From the NCBI RefSeq assembly GCF_003610915.1, contig NZ_NSDJ01000001.1, positions 3,968,001-4,032,000 of the forward strand: a stretch of DNA of 64,000 nt, written 5' to 3'. This document shows, piece after piece, positions 1-11,291 of the stretch. The translations under genes and the position numbers were made by a program. The DNA is from Rahnella variigena (GTDB lineage Bacteria > Pseudomonadota > Gammaproteobacteria > Enterobacterales > Enterobacteriaceae). The first letter of the stretch is position 1. Every line of letters begins with the position of its first letter. The notes below the pieces were generated by a model. That model was not told the origin of the DNA. It worked only from the letters and a program-made list of their open reading frames with translations, and did not search any database.

Positions 1-855
1 GATCAAAATGAACATCACCATGAAGAACGCCGTTTTCAGCGCAAACCAGATCACCGGATACAGGAACGGCCCTTGCCAGCCACCGAAGAACAAGGTGACG
101 ATCAGCGCAGAGACAGTCACGATACCGATGTATTCCCCCACAAAGAACAGACCGAATTTCATACCGGAATATTCAATGTGGTAACCATCGGCCAGTTCCT
201 GCTCGGCTTCCGGCTGGTCAAACGGATGACGGTGGCAAACAGCAACGCCGGCAATCGCAAAGGTCACGAAACCAAAGAACTGCGGGATGATGTTCCACAT
301 GTGCGACTGAGAAATGACGATGTCTTGCAGATTGAAAGAACCCGCCTGCGCTACAACGCCCATCAGCGATAAGCCGAGGAACACTTCGTAGCTCAGCGTC
401 TGAGCGGACGCACGCATCGCACCCAGCAGCGAGTATTTGTTATTACTGGACCAGCCAGCGAACAACACGGCATAGACGGTCAGACCGGCCATCATCAGGA
501 AGAACAAAATGCCGATGTTCAGGTCTGCGGCGAACCAGGTCGGGCTGACCGGAACAATCGCAAAGGAGATCAACAGGGACGTAAAAGCAATCATCGGCGC
601 CAGCGTAAAGATGGCTTTGTCGGTGAATTTAGGTACCCAGTCTTCCTTGAAGAACATCTTGATCATGTCAGCGACCAGCTGCAGGGAACCGCCCCAGCCG
701 ACACGGTTTGGCCCGTAACGGTTCTGGAACAGCCCCAGCAAGCGACGCTCACCGAAGCTCATAAAGGCCCCGCAGGTCACAACAACCAGCAGGATCACGA
801 CAGCTTTCAGAATGGCGATCAATGAATCAATGACTACAGGTGTAAACCAGCTCAT
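1..855 (-). CDS. nuoH: NADH-quinone oxidoreductase subunit H (3' end lies outside the window)
   Basis: Membrane subunit of respiratory complex I that sits at the junction of the peripheral arm and the proton-pumping arm and helps form the quinone site. The minus-strand translation from the ATG at 855 begins [16 protein letters not shown] and continues with the family motifs [19 protein letters not shown] and [20 protein letters not shown], the acidic loop of NuoH. About 285 codons are present and the frame is still open at base 1; the E. coli protein has 325 residues, so the C-terminus is missing only because the window ends. The start overlaps the nuoG stop as ATGA, which indicates translational coupling. 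Confidence 0.97.
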   Translation of the reverse strand, partial: MSWFTPVVIDSLIAILKAVVILLVVVTCGAFMSFGERRLLGLFQNRYGPNRVGWGGSLQLVADMIKMFFKEDWVPKFTDKAIFTLAPMIAFTSLLISFAIVPVSPTWFAADLNIGILFFLMMAGLTVYAVLFAGWSSNNKYSLLGAMRASAQTLSYEVFLGLSLMGVVAQAGSFNLQDIVISQSHMWNIIPQFFGFVTFAIAGVAVCHRHPFDQPEAEQELADGYHIEYSGMKFGLFFVGEYIGIVTVSALIVTLFFGGWQGPFLYPVIWFALKTAFFMVMFILI

Positions 856-3578
856 TGTGCTGCCTCCCGCAGATTTTCAACCGTTGCGCCAACCAGTATC
901 GGAGGAATGCCCGGCAAGCCCAGCGGCAGGCCAACCTGGCCCTGACCCAATGTTTCGCTCAGACGAACCGGCAATCTGAGGGTCTGACCGGCACAGGTGA
1001 ATTCCACCTGAGAACCTGCGTTCACCCCTAATTGCGCGGCATCTGCCGGGTTAACCATCACATACGCCTGTGGCATACGTTGCTGGATCACCTTAGAGCG
1101 CTGTGTCATTTCTTCGCTGCCGAACAGGTGATAATAAGGCGCAACACGCCAGTTATCGCTCTGCGCAGTAAAGGCAGCCGGAATAGTGGTGAAGTAATCG
1201 AGTGTCCCCTCACCTGCTTCAATCAAGCGCACACCCGGATCACCATGGCGCAGACTGCCGCCGACTTCGCTCTGGAATTTGTTCCAGGCTTGTGGTGAGT
1301 TCCAGCCCGGCGCCCAGGCGAATGGCACCTGATTGCGGTTGGCTGTCGGGCTGTTGTTCCCTTCCATTGAGAAGGCAAACATGGTGTCTTTATCTTGCGG
1401 CTGACGCGGTTCATGAACGCTGATGTTCGCACGCATGGCGGTACGACCACTGGAACGTGCCGGAGAACGCGCCAGTTTCTGACCACGGATACGGAAGCTG
1501 GCGTTTGGCGCAGCTTCTACCATGCCTTTCAGCTGTGGCAGTGCTTCAACGCAGGCTTCAATGACGTGATCCAACTGCGTCCAGTCAACATGGCGGCTGT
1601 TGATGGTGGAATGCAGCGAGTGCATCCAGCGCCAGCTTTCCAGCATGGCAACCGTTGTGTCGTAGTAAGCCGGATCGTAAACCTGGAAGAAGCGCTGTGC
1701 GCGGCCTTCCTGGTTCACCAGCGTGCCGTCGCTTTCTGCGAAACTTGCCGCAGGCAGGATCAGGCTGGCTTTATCCATAATGCGCGTACGCTGATGGTCA
1801 ACGACCAGCAAGTTCTGCACATTCGCTAATGCCGCATCAACTTTCGCTTCAGGCGCCTGACGGTATAGGTCATTTTCCATCACGATCGCGCTGTCAGCTT
1901 CGCCGCGGGTCAGCAATTCAAGAGCTTCGTCCAGCGTACCACCACCAATCATCGAAAGACCGATGCTGTTTGCCGCAGAAGCCACGAACGTAATGCCGAC
2001 ATCGCTGCCAGCCACTTTCAGGGCTTTGGCGATATTTGCAGCGGCTTCGATGATGGCGTCAGAACCAGCGCTAGTACCGGTGATGATCAGCGGCTTGCGC
2101 GCACCGGTCAGTGCCTGCACGATCACGTCTATTTTCTTGTTCAGGCCATCAGCAAGGTCGCTGACCGCGGGCGCAGAATTATCCAGCGCATGGGCGATAG
2201 CAAAGCCGAAACGCGCCTGCTCATCGACCGGTGCACGGTAATTGTAAGCCGCGATATCGTCGAGTTTGGTGTTGTCCACGTTAGTGATGAACAGCGGATG
2301 TTTGGCGTGCTGACCGATGTTCTGGACTGCCGCGATTTGCCAGTCGGCTACGCGCTGAGCCGCAGCCATCGCACGGGCTTTGCCTTTAACGGCCTGACGA
2401 ACAGATAACGCGATACGCGCGCCGGTCTGAGTCAAATCTTCGCCCAGCACCAGAACGGCATCGTATTCTTCGATTTCACGCAGCGCCGGTGTGTGAACAC
2501 CGCTGTTGCGCAGAACGTTCAGCATCAGTTGCAGACGGTCCTGCTCTGCCGCGTTGATGCCGGTATAGAAGTTTTCGGCGCCGACCAGTTCGCGCAACGC
2601 AAAGTTGCTTTCCAGACTCGCGCGCGGAGAACCGATACCGATGGTTTTCTTCGCCTGACGGATAATGTCTGCCGCGCCCTGCATCGCCTGTTCAGCGTTA
2701 AGTTCGATCCAGTCGTTACCACGCAGCTGCAATGGTTTCTTCGGACGATCTTTCAGGTTCACGTAGCCATAACCGAAACGACCACGGTCGCACAGGAAGT
2801 AATGGTTTACGGTACCGTTATAACGGTTTTCGATACGACGCAGTTCGCCGTAACGCTCACCCGGGCTGGTGTTACAGCCAACAGAACATTGCTGACAGAT
2901 GCTTGGCGCAAACTGCATGTCCCATTTACGGTTATAGCGTTCGGAGTGCGTTTTATCGGTGAATACGCCGGTCGGACACACTTCTACCAGGTTACCGGAG
3001 AACTCGCTTTCCAGCGGGCCATCTTCCGGACGACCGAAATAGACGTTGTCGTGCGCGCCATAAACACCCAGATCGGTACCATCTGCGTAATCCTTGTAGT
3101 AGCGGACGCAGCGGTAACAGGCGATACAGCGGTTCATTTCATGAGAGATGAACGGACCGAGATCCTGGTTGTTATGGGTACGTTTGGTGAAACGGTAACG
3201 GCGCATACTGTGGCCGGTCATGACTGTCATATCCTGCAGGTGACAGTTACCGCCTTCCTCACACACCGGACAGTCGTGCGGGTGGTTGGTCATCAGCCAT
3301 TCCACGACGCTTTCACGGAATTCTTTCGCTTCAGAGTCGTCGATGGAAATGAAGGTGCCATCAGACGCTGGTGTCATACATGACATCACCAGACGACCGC
3401 GCGTGTCTTCCGCGTTTTGGTATTGCTTAACCGCACATTGGCGGCAAGCGCCGACGCTTCCCAGCGCCGGATGCCAGCAAAAATAAGGAATATCGAGGCC
3501 GAGAGAGAGGCAAGCCTGTAACAGGTTGTCCGCTCCGTCTACGTCGTATTCTTTGCCGTCTACATGAATCGTAGCCAT
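852..3578 (-). CDS. nuoG: NADH-quinone oxidoreductase subunit G
   Basis: Large iron-sulfur subunit of the NADH-oxidising arm of complex I. The N-terminal ferredoxin-like [2Fe-2S] ligands are visible at C34, C45, C48 and C67. They are followed by the His/Cys-ligated [4Fe-4S] motif in [15 protein letters not shown], the CIACYRC-type cluster, and the CQQCSVGC motif of the extra N7 cluster of bacterial NuoG; the rest is a molybdopterin-oxidoreductase-like fold. The frame extends 15 codons upstream, but the ATG at 3578 ([11 protein letters not shown]) gives 908 residues, as in E. coli, and has a GGAAG about 10 bases upstream. The gap to nuoF is 141 bp, with a small hairpin just before the ribosome site. 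Confidence 0.97.
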   Translation of the reverse strand: MATIHVDGKEYDVDGADNLLQACLSLGLDIPYFCWHPALGSVGACRQCAVKQYQNAEDTRGRLVMSCMTPASDGTFISIDDSEAKEFRESVVEWLMTNHPHDCPVCEEGGNCHLQDMTVMTGHSMRRYRFTKRTHNNQDLGPFISHEMNRCIACYRCVRYYKDYADGTDLGVYGAHDNVYFGRPEDGPLESEFSGNLVEVCPTGVFTDKTHSERYNRKWDMQFAPSICQQCSVGCNTSPGERYGELRRIENRYNGTVNHYFLCDRGRFGYGYVNLKDRPKKPLQLRGNDWIELNAEQAMQGAADIIRQAKKTIGIGSPRASLESNFALRELVGAENFYTGINAAEQDRLQLMLNVLRNSGVHTPALREIEEYDAVLVLGEDLTQTGARIALSVRQAVKGKARAMAAAQRVADWQIAAVQNIGQHAKHPLFITNVDNTKLDDIAAYNYRAPVDEQARFGFAIAHALDNSAPAVSDLADGLNKKIDVIVQALTGARKPLIITGTSAGSDAIIEAAANIAKALKVAGSDVGITFVASAANSIGLSMIGGGTLDEALELLTRGEADSAIVMENDLYRQAPEAKVDAALANVQNLLVVDHQRTRIMDKASLILPAASFAESDGTLVNQEGRAQRFFQVYDPAYYDTTVAMLESWRWMHSLHSTINSRHVDWTQLDHVIEACVEALPQLKGMVEAAPNASFRIRGQKLARSPARSSGRTAMRANISVHEPRQPQDKDTMFAFSMEGNNSPTANRNQVPFAWAPGWNSPQAWNKFQSEVGGSLRHGDPGVRLIEAGEGTLDYFTTIPAAFTAQSDNWRVAPYYHLFGSEEMTQRSKVIQQRMPQAYVMVNPADAAQLGVNAGSQVEFTCAGQTLRLPVRLSETLGQGQVGLPLGLPGIPPILVGATVENLREAAQ

Positions 3579-3719
3579 AGTCAGCATGCTTCCACGTGGC
3601 CCGCCTAAACGGGCGTTAATCAAAAATTCTTGCCGGGTTGGCGTATATCATTCGACAGCGCGTCCCTTGTTCCGGAAATTCGCGCACAGCGGGCTCACGT
3701 CCGCTGCCTGTTGCCTTCA

Positions 3720-5081
3720 CTACCAGCGCTCTTTCAGCAGATTGTTTGGCTGAATGCCCGCAATCGCATGTGCGTTGTTGTAATGCTGTTTGGCGATACC
3801 CGCCTCAAACTCTTCCCGGAAATATTTAATCGCACTCTGCAATGGTTCCACGGCACCTGGCGCGTGTGCGCAGAAGGTTTTGCCGGGGCCAAGCTGGCGG
3901 CAAAGCTGCAGGAGAGTTTCGATATCCCCCGGCTGGCCTTCACCACGTTCCAGCGCACGAAGAATTTTCACACTCCACGGCAGACCATCGCGGCACGGTG
4001 TACACCATCCGCAAGATTCACGGGCGAAGAACTCTTCCAGGTTACGCACCAGCGGCACCATACCGATTTCATGATCGACGGCCATCGCCAGGGCGGTCCC
4101 CAGACGGCTACCGGCTTTACCAATGCTGGCAAAGTCCATCGGCAGATCCAGATGATCGGCGGTCAGGAAGTCAGTCCCTGCCCCGCCCGGCTGCCAGGCT
4201 TTAAATTTCAGGCCATCACGCATGCCACCGGCATAGTCTTCGAGAATTTCACGTGCGGTAGTCCCAAACGGCAATTCCCAGACGCCAGGATTTTTTACCC
4301 GACCAGAGAAGCCCATCAGTTTGGTACCGGCATCTTCACTTTTGCCCGCAGACATACCTTTGTACCAGTCCACACCGTGCTCCAGGATGGCTGGCACGTT
4401 GCACAAGGTTTCGACGTTGTTAACACAGGTCGGTTTACCCCATGCACCGGCAGATGCCGGGAACGGTGGCTTGGAACGTGGGTTAGCACGGCGGCCTTCC
4501 AGCGAGTTAATCAGTGCGGTTTCTTCACCGCAGATGTAACGCCCTGCGCCGGTGTGAACAATCAGTTCAAAATCAAAACCGGTGCCGAGAATATTTTTAC
4601 CCAGCAGGCCCGCTTCAGTGGCTTCCGCAATCGCACGACGCAGATTCACAGCCGCTTCGATGTATTCGCCACGCAGGAAGATGTAACCACGGTAAGACTT
4701 CAGCGCGAATGCCGAGATCAACATGCCTTCCACCAGCAGGTGCGGCATTTGCTCCATCAGCATACGGTCTTTATACGTACCCGGTTCCATCTCATCGGCG
4801 TTACACAGCAGATAGCGGATGTTCATGCTTTCGTCTTTCGGCATCAGGCTCCACTTCAGACCGGTGGAGAAACCTGCGCCGCCGCGCCCTTTCAGGCCAG
4901 CGTCTTTTACCAGATTGACGATTTCTTCCTGAGCCATACCTTTAAGTGCTTTTTCTGCACCGACGTAACCGTTTTTGCTGCGGTATTCGTCAATCCAGAC
5001 AGGCTGCTTATCATCACGCATACGCCATGTCAGCGGGTGCATTTCTGGCGTGCGTTCGATGTGTCTTGGGATGTAGGTCAT
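3720..5081 (-). CDS. nuoF: NADH-quinone oxidoreductase subunit F (NADH/FMN-binding)
   Basis: Flavoprotein subunit of complex I that oxidises NADH with FMN and passes electrons into the iron-sulfur chain. The glycine-rich FMN/NADH motif [15 protein letters not shown] lies near residues 60–75 and the N3 [4Fe-4S] ligands are in [12 protein letters not shown], with a further Cys in [10 protein letters not shown] near the C-terminus. At 453 residues it is slightly longer than the E. coli protein (445), the difference being at the N-terminus. It overlaps nuoE by 4 bp, so E and F are probably translationally coupled. Confidence 0.97.
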   Translation of the reverse strand: MTYIPRHIERTPEMHPLTWRMRDDKQPVWIDEYRSKNGYVGAEKALKGMAQEEIVNLVKDAGLKGRGGAGFSTGLKWSLMPKDESMNIRYLLCNADEMEPGTYKDRMLMEQMPHLLVEGMLISAFALKSYRGYIFLRGEYIEAAVNLRRAIAEATEAGLLGKNILGTGFDFELIVHTGAGRYICGEETALINSLEGRRANPRSKPPFPASAGAWGKPTCVNNVETLCNVPAILEHGVDWYKGMSAGKSEDAGTKLMGFSGRVKNPGVWELPFGTTAREILEDYAGGMRDGLKFKAWQPGGAGTDFLTADHLDLPMDFASIGKAGSRLGTALAMAVDHEIGMVPLVRNLEEFFARESCGWCTPCRDGLPWSVKILRALERGEGQPGDIETLLQLCRQLGPGKTFCAHAPGAVEPLQSAIKYFREEFEAGIAKQHYNNAHAIAGIQPNNLLKERW

Positions 5082-5614
5082 GCGTAGCGCTCCAGTAGCG
5101 AACCGATCGCTTCTGGCGTCAGATGGCTGTGCGTGTCCTCATCAATCATCATTGACGGGCCTTTGTCACAGTTACCGAGGCAGCAGGTCGGCAGCAGGGT
5201 AAAACGTCCGTCTTCGGTCGTTTCGCCCGGCTTGATGTGCAACTGTTGTTCCAGAGCAGCCTGGATCCCCTGATAACCGGTGATGTGGCACACCACGCTG
5301 TCACAGTAACGGATCACATGGCGGCCCACCGGCTGACGGAAGATCTGGCTGTAGAATGTCGCCACACCTTCAACGTCGCTGGCAGGAATGCCCAGAACAT
5401 CGGAGATCGCGTAGATAGCGCCATCAGGCACCCAGCCACGCGCTTTTTGCACGATCTTCAGCGCTTCGATAGAGGCCGCACGGGCATCCTCGTAGTGATG
5501 TTTTTCGTGCTCAATCGCTTCGCGTTCAGCGTCGCTCAGCACAAACACCGGCGGCGCGACGGGCTCGCTGACGTTGATGTACTGAACTTCTGAGTCTTTA
5601 TTGATATCTGTCAT
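5078..5614 (-). CDS. nuoE: NADH-quinone oxidoreductase subunit E
   Basis: 24-kDa-type thioredoxin-fold subunit of complex I carrying a [2Fe-2S] cluster. The ligand pairs are visible as CDSVVCHI and [13 protein letters not shown]. The conserved core from [19 protein letters not shown] onward matches the enterobacterial protein closely. The N-terminus is about 12 residues longer than in E. coli (178 against 166). It starts 2 bp after the nuoC stop and overlaps nuoF by 4 bp, as expected for this operon. Confidence 0.97.
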   Translation of the reverse strand: MTDINKDSEVQYINVSEPVAPPVFVLSDAEREAIEHEKHHYEDARAASIEALKIVQKARGWVPDGAIYAISDVLGIPASDVEGVATFYSQIFRQPVGRHVIRYCDSVVCHITGYQGIQAALEQQLHIKPGETTEDGRFTLLPTCCLGNCDKGPSMMIDEDTHSHLTPEAIGSLLERYA

Positions 5615-5616
5615 CG

Positions 5617-7416
5617 TTAGCGGTCCACATCTGACATTACAAAATCGATACTGCCCAGATACACGATCAGGTCGGATACCAGGCTGCCACGGATTACGGA
5701 CGGGATCTGCTGCAAATGCGGGAAGCTTGGCGTACGGACACGGGTGCGGTAGCTCATGGTGCTGCCGTCACTGGTAAGGTAGTAGCTGTTGATCCCTTTG
5801 GTTGCTTCAACCATCTGGAAAGATTCTTGCGCAGGCATGACCGGCCCCCACGACACTTGCAGGAAGTGCGTGATCAGGGTTTCGATGTGTTGCAGCGTGC
5901 GCTCTTTCGGTGGCGGCGTGGTCAGCGGGTGATCCGCCTTGAACGGGCCTTCCGGCATGTTTTTGTAGCACTGTTCCAGAATGCGCAAGCTCTGACGCAG
6001 CTCTTCTACTTTGAGCATCACGCGGGAATAGCAGTCACTGACGCCATCACCTGTCGGGACTTCAAAGTCAAAGTTTTCGTAACCAGAGTATGGACGCCAT
6101 TTGCGCACATCGAACGGGATACCCGTTGCGCGCAGGCCAGCACCGGTGGTGCCCCAGGCCAGAGCGTCGTCTGCGTTATACGCAGCTACGCCTTTTGAAC
6201 GGCCAATCAGAATGGTGTTTTTCAGCGCCGCTTTGACATAGGAATCCAGACGCGCTGGCATCCAGTCAAGGAACTCGCGCAGCAGACGATCCCAGCCCTT
6301 CGGCAGGTCATGCGCTACGCCACCAATACGGAACCAGGCCGGGTGCATACGGAAACCGGTGATCGCTTCCACCAGATCGTAGATTTTCTGACGATCGGTA
6401 AAGGCGAAGAACACCGGAGTCATTGCGCCCACGTCCTGAATAAACGTAGAGATGTACAGCAGATGGCTGTTGATACGGAACAGTTCAGACAGCATGACAC
6501 GGATGGTGTTAACGCGATCCGGCGTCACGATACCGGCGAGTTTTTCAACGGCCAGCACGTAGGGCATTTCGTTAACACAACCGCCCAGGTATTCGATACG
6601 GTCGGTGTAAGGAATGTAGCTGTGCCAGGACTGGCGTTCGCCCATTTTCTCAGCACCACGGTGGTGGTAACCAACGTCCGGAACACAGTCGACAATCTCT
6701 TCGCCATCAAGCTGCAGGATGATACGGAAAGCACCGTGCGCGGACGGGTGGTTAGGACCGAGGTTGAGGAACATGAAGTCCTCATTTTCGGTACCACGCT
6801 TCATGCCCCAGTCTTCAGGCTTGAAGGTTAACGACTCCATCTCGAGTTCTTCTTTCTGCTTGGTCAGCTCGTAAGGATCGAACTCGGTGGCGCGTGCCGG
6901 ATAGTCTTTACGCAGCGGGTGCCCTTCCCAGGTCTGCGGCATCATGATGCGCGTCAGGTGCGGGTGGCCATCGAAGGTAATACCGAACATTTCCCACGTT
7001 TCGCGCTCATACCAGTTAGCGTTCGGGAACACTTTGGTGATGGTCGGAACATGGAGATCGTTTTCTGCCAATGCCACTTTGATCATGATGTCGCGGTTAC
7101 GCTCGACCGAGATCAGGTGATAGAAAACGGAAAAATCCGCGGCCGGTAAACCGTCGCGGTGAGTACGTAAACGCTCGTCAAAGCCATGCAAATCGAAAAG
7201 CATGACATAAGGTTTTGGCTGTTTTCGTAAAAAGGTAATCGCTTCCAGTAACTGTTCACGTTTGAACCACACCACGGGAATTCCGGTGCGGGTCGCCTGA
7301 ACAGTAAAGGCCTCTGGCCCAAAACGGTTACGCAATTCGCCGATAACCGGATCATCGAGATGATCACGGGTATGCCATGCTGGCAGGGCGGAATCTTGCG
7401 TCGTCAAATCTGTCAT
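5617..7416 (-). CDS. nuoC: NADH-quinone oxidoreductase fused subunit C/D
   Basis: Fusion of the 30-kDa (NuoC) and 49-kDa (NuoD) subunits of complex I, as usual in enterobacteria. Roughly residues 1–190 are the NuoC domain (ending near [20 protein letters not shown]) and residues from about 215 onward are NuoD, with [13 protein letters not shown] and [16 protein letters not shown], which build the quinone pocket next to NuoB. Length 599 residues, close to E. coli. An 89-bp gap separates it from nuoB and only 2 bp from nuoE. Confidence 0.97.
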   Translation of the reverse strand: MTDLTTQDSALPAWHTRDHLDDPVIGELRNRFGPEAFTVQATRTGIPVVWFKREQLLEAITFLRKQPKPYVMLFDLHGFDERLRTHRDGLPAADFSVFYHLISVERNRDIMIKVALAENDLHVPTITKVFPNANWYERETWEMFGITFDGHPHLTRIMMPQTWEGHPLRKDYPARATEFDPYELTKQKEELEMESLTFKPEDWGMKRGTENEDFMFLNLGPNHPSAHGAFRIILQLDGEEIVDCVPDVGYHHRGAEKMGERQSWHSYIPYTDRIEYLGGCVNEMPYVLAVEKLAGIVTPDRVNTIRVMLSELFRINSHLLYISTFIQDVGAMTPVFFAFTDRQKIYDLVEAITGFRMHPAWFRIGGVAHDLPKGWDRLLREFLDWMPARLDSYVKAALKNTILIGRSKGVAAYNADDALAWGTTGAGLRATGIPFDVRKWRPYSGYENFDFEVPTGDGVSDCYSRVMLKVEELRQSLRILEQCYKNMPEGPFKADHPLTTPPPKERTLQHIETLITHFLQVSWGPVMPAQESFQMVEATKGINSYYLTSDGSTMSYRTRVRTPSFPHLQQIPSVIRGSLVSDLIVYLGSIDFVMSDVDR

Positions 7417-7505
7417 ATTTTTTTCACCACACTAAATGGTCATTTATGCCGTAAGGGGGATATTCATAAACACCTCCCCTCAGGGTTGACTCTCAGACCG
7501 CAGTG

Positions 7506-8180
7506 TTAAATCTCGTCCGGCGAACGCAGATTTGTCACTGCAATACGCTCAGCACGTTTACGCTCTTTTTCAGACTGCATATTCGCGCGGTAAACACCCT
7601 GATCGCCAACAACCCATGACAATGGGCGACGTTCTTTGCCGATGGATTCCTGCAGCAGTAACAGAGCCTGCATATAGGCTTCCGGACGCGGCGGACATCC
7701 CGGGATGTACACATCGACAGGCAGGAATTTATCCACGCCCTGAACGACAGAATAAATATCGTACATACCGCCGGAATTCGCACAGGCACCCATCGAAATG
7801 ACCCATTTTGGTTCCAGCATCTGATCGTACAAACGCTGAATAACCGGCGCCATTTTGGTGAAGCAGGTCCCGGCTACCACCATAAAGTCAGCCTGACGTG
7901 GTGAAGCACGCAGAACTTCTGCGCCAAAACGCGCAACGTCATGCACCGCAGTGAATGACGTCACCATTTCCACGTAACAGCATGAAAGACCGAAGTTATA
8001 CGGCCAAAGGGAATTCTTACGACCCCAGTTCACCATGCCATGCAGTGATTCCTGGAGATTTCCCATGAAGACGCTGCGTTTAACCTGTTCCTGAAGAGGA
8101 TCGCCGACGACCTCCTGAGATTGCAGGGGGTAACGGTCGTTCTCACCGTCCGGGTCTATGCGGGTGAGCGTATAGTCCAT
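7506..8180 (-). CDS. nuoB: NADH-quinone oxidoreductase subunit B
   Basis: PSST-type subunit that holds the terminal N2 [4Fe-4S] cluster of complex I, which reduces quinone. The characteristic tandem cysteines are in [10 protein letters not shown], with further ligands in [12 protein letters not shown] and [12 protein letters not shown]. 224 residues against 220 in E. coli. It is the second gene of the nuo operon, 22 bp after nuoA. Confidence 0.97.
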   Translation of the reverse strand: MDYTLTRIDPDGENDRYPLQSQEVVGDPLQEQVKRSVFMGNLQESLHGMVNWGRKNSLWPYNFGLSCCYVEMVTSFTAVHDVARFGAEVLRASPRQADFMVVAGTCFTKMAPVIQRLYDQMLEPKWVISMGACANSGGMYDIYSVVQGVDKFLPVDVYIPGCPPRPEAYMQALLLLQESIGKERRPLSWVVGDQGVYRANMQSEKERKRAERIAVTNLRSPDEI

Positions 8181-8202
8181 CTTAATGCCTCGCTATGACT
8201 GC

Positions 8203-8646
8203 TTACTGAGGGTGACTGTTGGTATTAATCGCCGGGCTTGGTTTAACAGGTCCTTTCGAACGTGTTGGTGTCCAGTCGAGTGCGCCAATACGCACCAGAT
8301 AGAACAAACCAGCCAGCAGTACCAAAATGAAAATGGTGGCTTCAACGAATCCGGTCCAGCCGCTTTCGCGAATAGATGTTGACCATGCATACAGATACAG
8401 GGCTTCAACGTCGAAAATGACGAAGAACATGGCGACCAGATAGAACTTGGCGGACAGACGCAGTCGGGCAGTGCCGACAGAGGCAATACCTGATTCAAAA
8501 GGCGTGTTTTTGTAACGCGCTCTGGCTCTCCCGCCAAGAAACGCGGCGCCCAGTAACATCAGGCAACAAAGACCCATTGCGACGACAAGAAAAACGGCGA
8601 ACGCCCAGTGTTGAGCGATGACTTCAGTGGCTGTTGACATACTCAT
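8203..8646 (-). CDS. nuoA: NADH-quinone oxidoreductase subunit A
   Basis: Small membrane subunit of complex I, first gene of the nuo operon. The start [16 protein letters not shown], the conserved loop PFESGI and the segment [12 protein letters not shown] match the family; three hydrophobic stretches are visible. ATGs at 8646 and 8640 are both possible; 8646 agrees with the E. coli start. About 700 bp of non-coding DNA lies upstream and holds the operon's control region. Confidence 0.97.
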   Translation of the reverse strand: MSMSTATEVIAQHWAFAVFLVVAMGLCCLMLLGAAFLGGRARARYKNTPFESGIASVGTARLRLSAKFYLVAMFFVIFDVEALYLYAWSTSIRESGWTGFVEATIFILVLLAGLFYLVRIGALDWTPTRSKGPVKPSPAINTNSHPQ

Positions 8647-8805
8647 TGCTTACTCATCAAAAGTGGCACTTTGGCATCTGCTCTGTAAGGTCGGCAGCTT
8701 GCGCACCACATCGATTCAAGGGAAGGATTAAAAACCACACAGTTCACGGCTCAACAAGGCATTAAGCCAGTGATTTGTTGTGGGCTTTTTACCCTTTTCT
8801 ATAAC

Positions 8806-8827
8806 CTTTTGTCAACTTTGACAAAAG
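8806..8827. promoter_or_regulatory. Perfect inverted repeat in the nuo control region
   Basis: Ten-base arms CTTTTGTCAA and TTGACAAAAG separated by two bases, about 160–180 bp upstream of nuoA. It could be a protein-binding site or a structure in the leader. Spacing and core do not fit a standard FNR box. No binding protein can be assigned from sequence. Confidence 0.5.
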
Positions 8828-8857
8828 TATCTCCACATTAGTTTACATGCATAGCAT

Positions 8858-8867
8858 TTAATTAACA
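8858..8867 (-). promoter_or_regulatory. Candidate ArcA-P box upstream of nuoA
   Basis: On the minus strand the sequence reads TGTTAATTAA, which fits the ArcA recognition consensus (A/T)GTTAATTA(A/T). It lies about 212–221 bp upstream of nuoA. ArcA repression of nuo under anaerobiosis is established in E. coli; the assignment here is by motif match only. The rest of the 8647–9360 interval is AT-rich and shows no gene. Confidence 0.5.
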
Positions 8868-9306
8868 TATCATGCGCCGGTACTTAAGCTAAATCGTGTC
8901 AGTAAAATACTCTGGTAAAGCATGAGCCTGTGATGGGAGTTATGACATCTTTCGTACTTTCCTATTGTCGCAGGAATAGGCAGCGCTTCCACTCTCTTAA
9001 TAGGGTTATTTTTTTGATCTGTGTCAGAGTTCTGTCAATTTTGATAGATAAAAAGACACACTTTTAACAAGTTTTGTTGATTTTCAAAAAACGACAAGCG
9101 ATTTACGGAAAAATTTGATGCTATTTTTTAACGTTGAAAAGTGCTGGATTTTTCGCCATTTAGTCGCTTAATTGTGGACGCAGAGTGTTGCAGACAGGGG
9201 TCTTTACGGATAGCGGAAAGAGATAAGGGTATAAAAGACGGGTTTTACGCGAAATAGTAAACAGAAGCACTAAAAGTATAACTCTTGCACCTCAAAAGAG
9301 GTAGAA

Positions 9307-9348
9307 GCCTTTACCCCCGCCCCGTTAAGCGGAGGCGGAAGGTAAAGC
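9307..9348 (-). terminator. Hairpin after lrhA
   Basis: GCTTTACC-type arm at 9341–9348 pairs with its complement at 9307–9315, with inner CCGCC/GGCGG pairing. It sits directly downstream of the lrhA stop on the minus strand. There is no clean T-tract, and a second small hairpin (ACCTC-TTTT-GAGGT) follows, so termination is likely but may be inefficient. Confidence 0.45.
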
Positions 9349-9360
9349 TGGGAGTAAATC

Positions 9361-10305
9361 TTAGTTTTGGGAATCTGCCAGGAACTCCTGATCATCATCC
9401 ACTACGGGACGCGGACCATAAGCGCTAAGCGAATAAGGATCATTCCCCTGCTCAACGGCATTGAAAATCGCCATGGCCAGTTCATTTTCACAACGCGCAT
9501 TTTTGTACAGCACATATTGCGTGTCAGGCAGTCGTGGTAAACCGTCCTGTTCGCCCAGAACACGTAACTCCGGACTCATCATTTCGATAGGTCGCGCGGT
9601 CACGCCCAGACCGGCACGCACTGCCGCACGAATGGCTGACAATGTAGAAGCCACATACGCAATACGCCACGGGATCCCCGCCTGATTAAGATGTTCTGTC
9701 GCCATTAAACGATAAGGGCTTGGCTCATCAAGCACCACCAGTGGCACGCTGTCCCCGGAAGGATAAGCGAAATCCGCTGAACAGTACCAGAGCGTTGGCG
9801 AAGTGCGCAGAACGATGTGCGGATGGTCGGTATTGGTCATCGTAGTGATGGCCAAATCCACTTCCTCACTTTCAAGCATCGATAGCATGAAAGGACTGCG
9901 TTTCACGCGGACATCAATCGACAACTTAGGATAGATCGACGTCACCCGGCTGAGCAGGAAAGGCAAAATGGTGTCAGCTGTATCATCTGACGCACCAATC
10001 GTTATCCCGCCCTGAACATTGCTGTACATCAAAGAGGTGCAGGCTTCATCATTGAAACGAAGGATTTTGCGTGCATACCCCAATAACTGAATACCATGTT
10101 CAGTTAATAATTTATTGCGTCCATGTCTGGCAAACAGTTCTTTTCCAACGAGTTGTTCTAGACGTTGCATTTGTTGGCTTACCGCCGACTGAGTACGACA
10201 CACAGCAGCAGCAGCCGCAGCGAACGTATTTAAATCAGCAACAGCTACAAATGTCCTCAACAGGTCAAGGTCGAGATTGAGGATTGGACGATTTGCAATT
10301 GTCAT
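9361..10305 (-). CDS. lrhA: LysR-type regulator LrhA (HexA/PecT group)
   Basis: Transcription factor that in E. coli represses flhDC (motility) and influences fimbriae and RpoS; in plant-associated relatives the HexA/PecT orthologues control exoenzymes and virulence. The N-terminal winged helix-turn-helix is clear ([20 protein letters not shown] then [19 protein letters not shown], residues about 13–60), followed by a LysR substrate-binding domain. 314 residues, close to E. coli (312). Its position between nuo and alaA, with a very long upstream region, is the conserved enterobacterial arrangement. Confidence 0.95.
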   Translation of the reverse strand: MTIANRPILNLDLDLLRTFVAVADLNTFAAAAAAVCRTQSAVSQQMQRLEQLVGKELFARHGRNKLLTEHGIQLLGYARKILRFNDEACTSLMYSNVQGGITIGASDDTADTILPFLLSRVTSIYPKLSIDVRVKRSPFMLSMLESEEVDLAITTMTNTDHPHIVLRTSPTLWYCSADFAYPSGDSVPLVVLDEPSPYRLMATEHLNQAGIPWRIAYVASTLSAIRAAVRAGLGVTARPIEMMSPELRVLGEQDGLPRLPDTQYVLYKNARCENELAMAIFNAVEQGNDPYSLSAYGPRPVVDDDQEFLADSQN

Positions 10306-11291
10306 AGTTTTTCTTCACTTTATAGAATCTAATAACAAGCTACCCTGATGGTGCGTCAAAGTACCCGCAAAAAGCAGAATACCAGATATGTCGGATACTC
10401 ACTCATTTGATAAGCTAAATTGAGAAATATTTGTGCATGAAAATTTTCGCCATTGCGAGCATGCGGGCATTAACTTCGCCCACTCTAAATCCACATAAAG
10501 GCTAAATGATTAGAGCATCTTAATTAATATAGTCTGTCCTGCTGAACCCTTCCATAACCCGCCTGCGTGCGCTTTCTGTCTGCAACAGCCGAAAATCCGC
10601 ACGATCTCACGCGCTGAAAACATAAGCCAAATTAATTAATAAAATCAGCCAGTGGAAATATAATTCAACAAATTCATTGAGTCACGCGAATAACGGAATT
10701 TCTCCTCCCTGTATAGTTAAAGCCAGATTAAGATTTTTCTAGTTTCTTCAAAATTTGTTTGCGCTGACAAATTAAAATATAGCGTTCTAAAGCATTTACC
10801 TGCTTTAATAAAATAGCTTTCAGATATCATTAAGAACATGATCATCTATCCAGCATTAATTATTATACATTAGCGAAATAACACTGACTCTTGTTAAGAA
10901 TGTTTATCAATAAAGCAGGAGTGCCCAATTTTTTTTTCAGAATTTATCGAGCTTTGGTAAGTTTTCATGATGTTCAGCTCAAAATTCGCTCTGATGGGAT
11001 TAACGCATAAATCGGCGCAGCCAGCGAAAACAGTGAATTTATTGTTCACAAAGCGTACTTTTGCAAAATATAAAAACGCATAAAACACAAAAATAAGAAT
11101 TAAAAACCACATGATGATTCAAACACTTTGTTAAAAGCCCGCCTCAGTTGACTTTACTGCTGTTTTTCACCAAAACGGTGCAAAGCCCTTCTCATGCCCT
11201 CTGTCGGGGAGTAAATTGTGCCATTCGCACTGCTCTGCGGCCGCTCGTCGCCAGGGAAGAACAGGCTTTACTGCAAAAGGCTCTCATTTAC
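10306..11291. other. Long AT-rich intergenic region between lrhA and alaA
   Basis: Nearly 1 kb without a convincing gene. A 72-codon minus-strand frame at 10894–11112 has no recognisable features and is probably chance. The region must carry the divergent promoters of lrhA and alaA; in E. coli the lrhA leader is several hundred bases long, which would fit. Several ATTAATTAAT tracts make it a plausible H-NS-type silencing target, by inference. Confidence 0.6.
10729..10742 (-). promoter_or_regulatory. Possible RcsB/RcsAB box in the lrhA leader region
   Basis: The minus strand reads CTAGAAAAATCTTA, about 10 of 14 positions of the RcsAB consensus TAAGAATATTCTTA with both AGA and TCTTA cores kept. 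It lies about 425–437 bp upstream of lrhA. In E. coli lrhA is activated by RcsB at a box near the start of its long leader, so position and sequence agree, but the match is imperfect. Confidence 0.3.

Noticed and set aside
2493-3383. Long open frame antisense to nuoG (and similar ones opposite nuoF, nuoC, aroC and the DppA-like gene)
   Set aside because: They are antisense to well-conserved genes, have no family resemblance and arise from codon bias on the other strand.
8800-8830. FNR box in the nuo upstream inverted repeat
   Set aside because: FNR needs TTGAT-N4-ATCAA; the repeat has TTGTCAA and TTGACAA with different spacing.
10894-11112. 72-codon minus-strand frame with a hydrophobic start in the lrhA–alaA gap
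   Set aside because: AT-rich region, no ribosome site or family features; probably chance.
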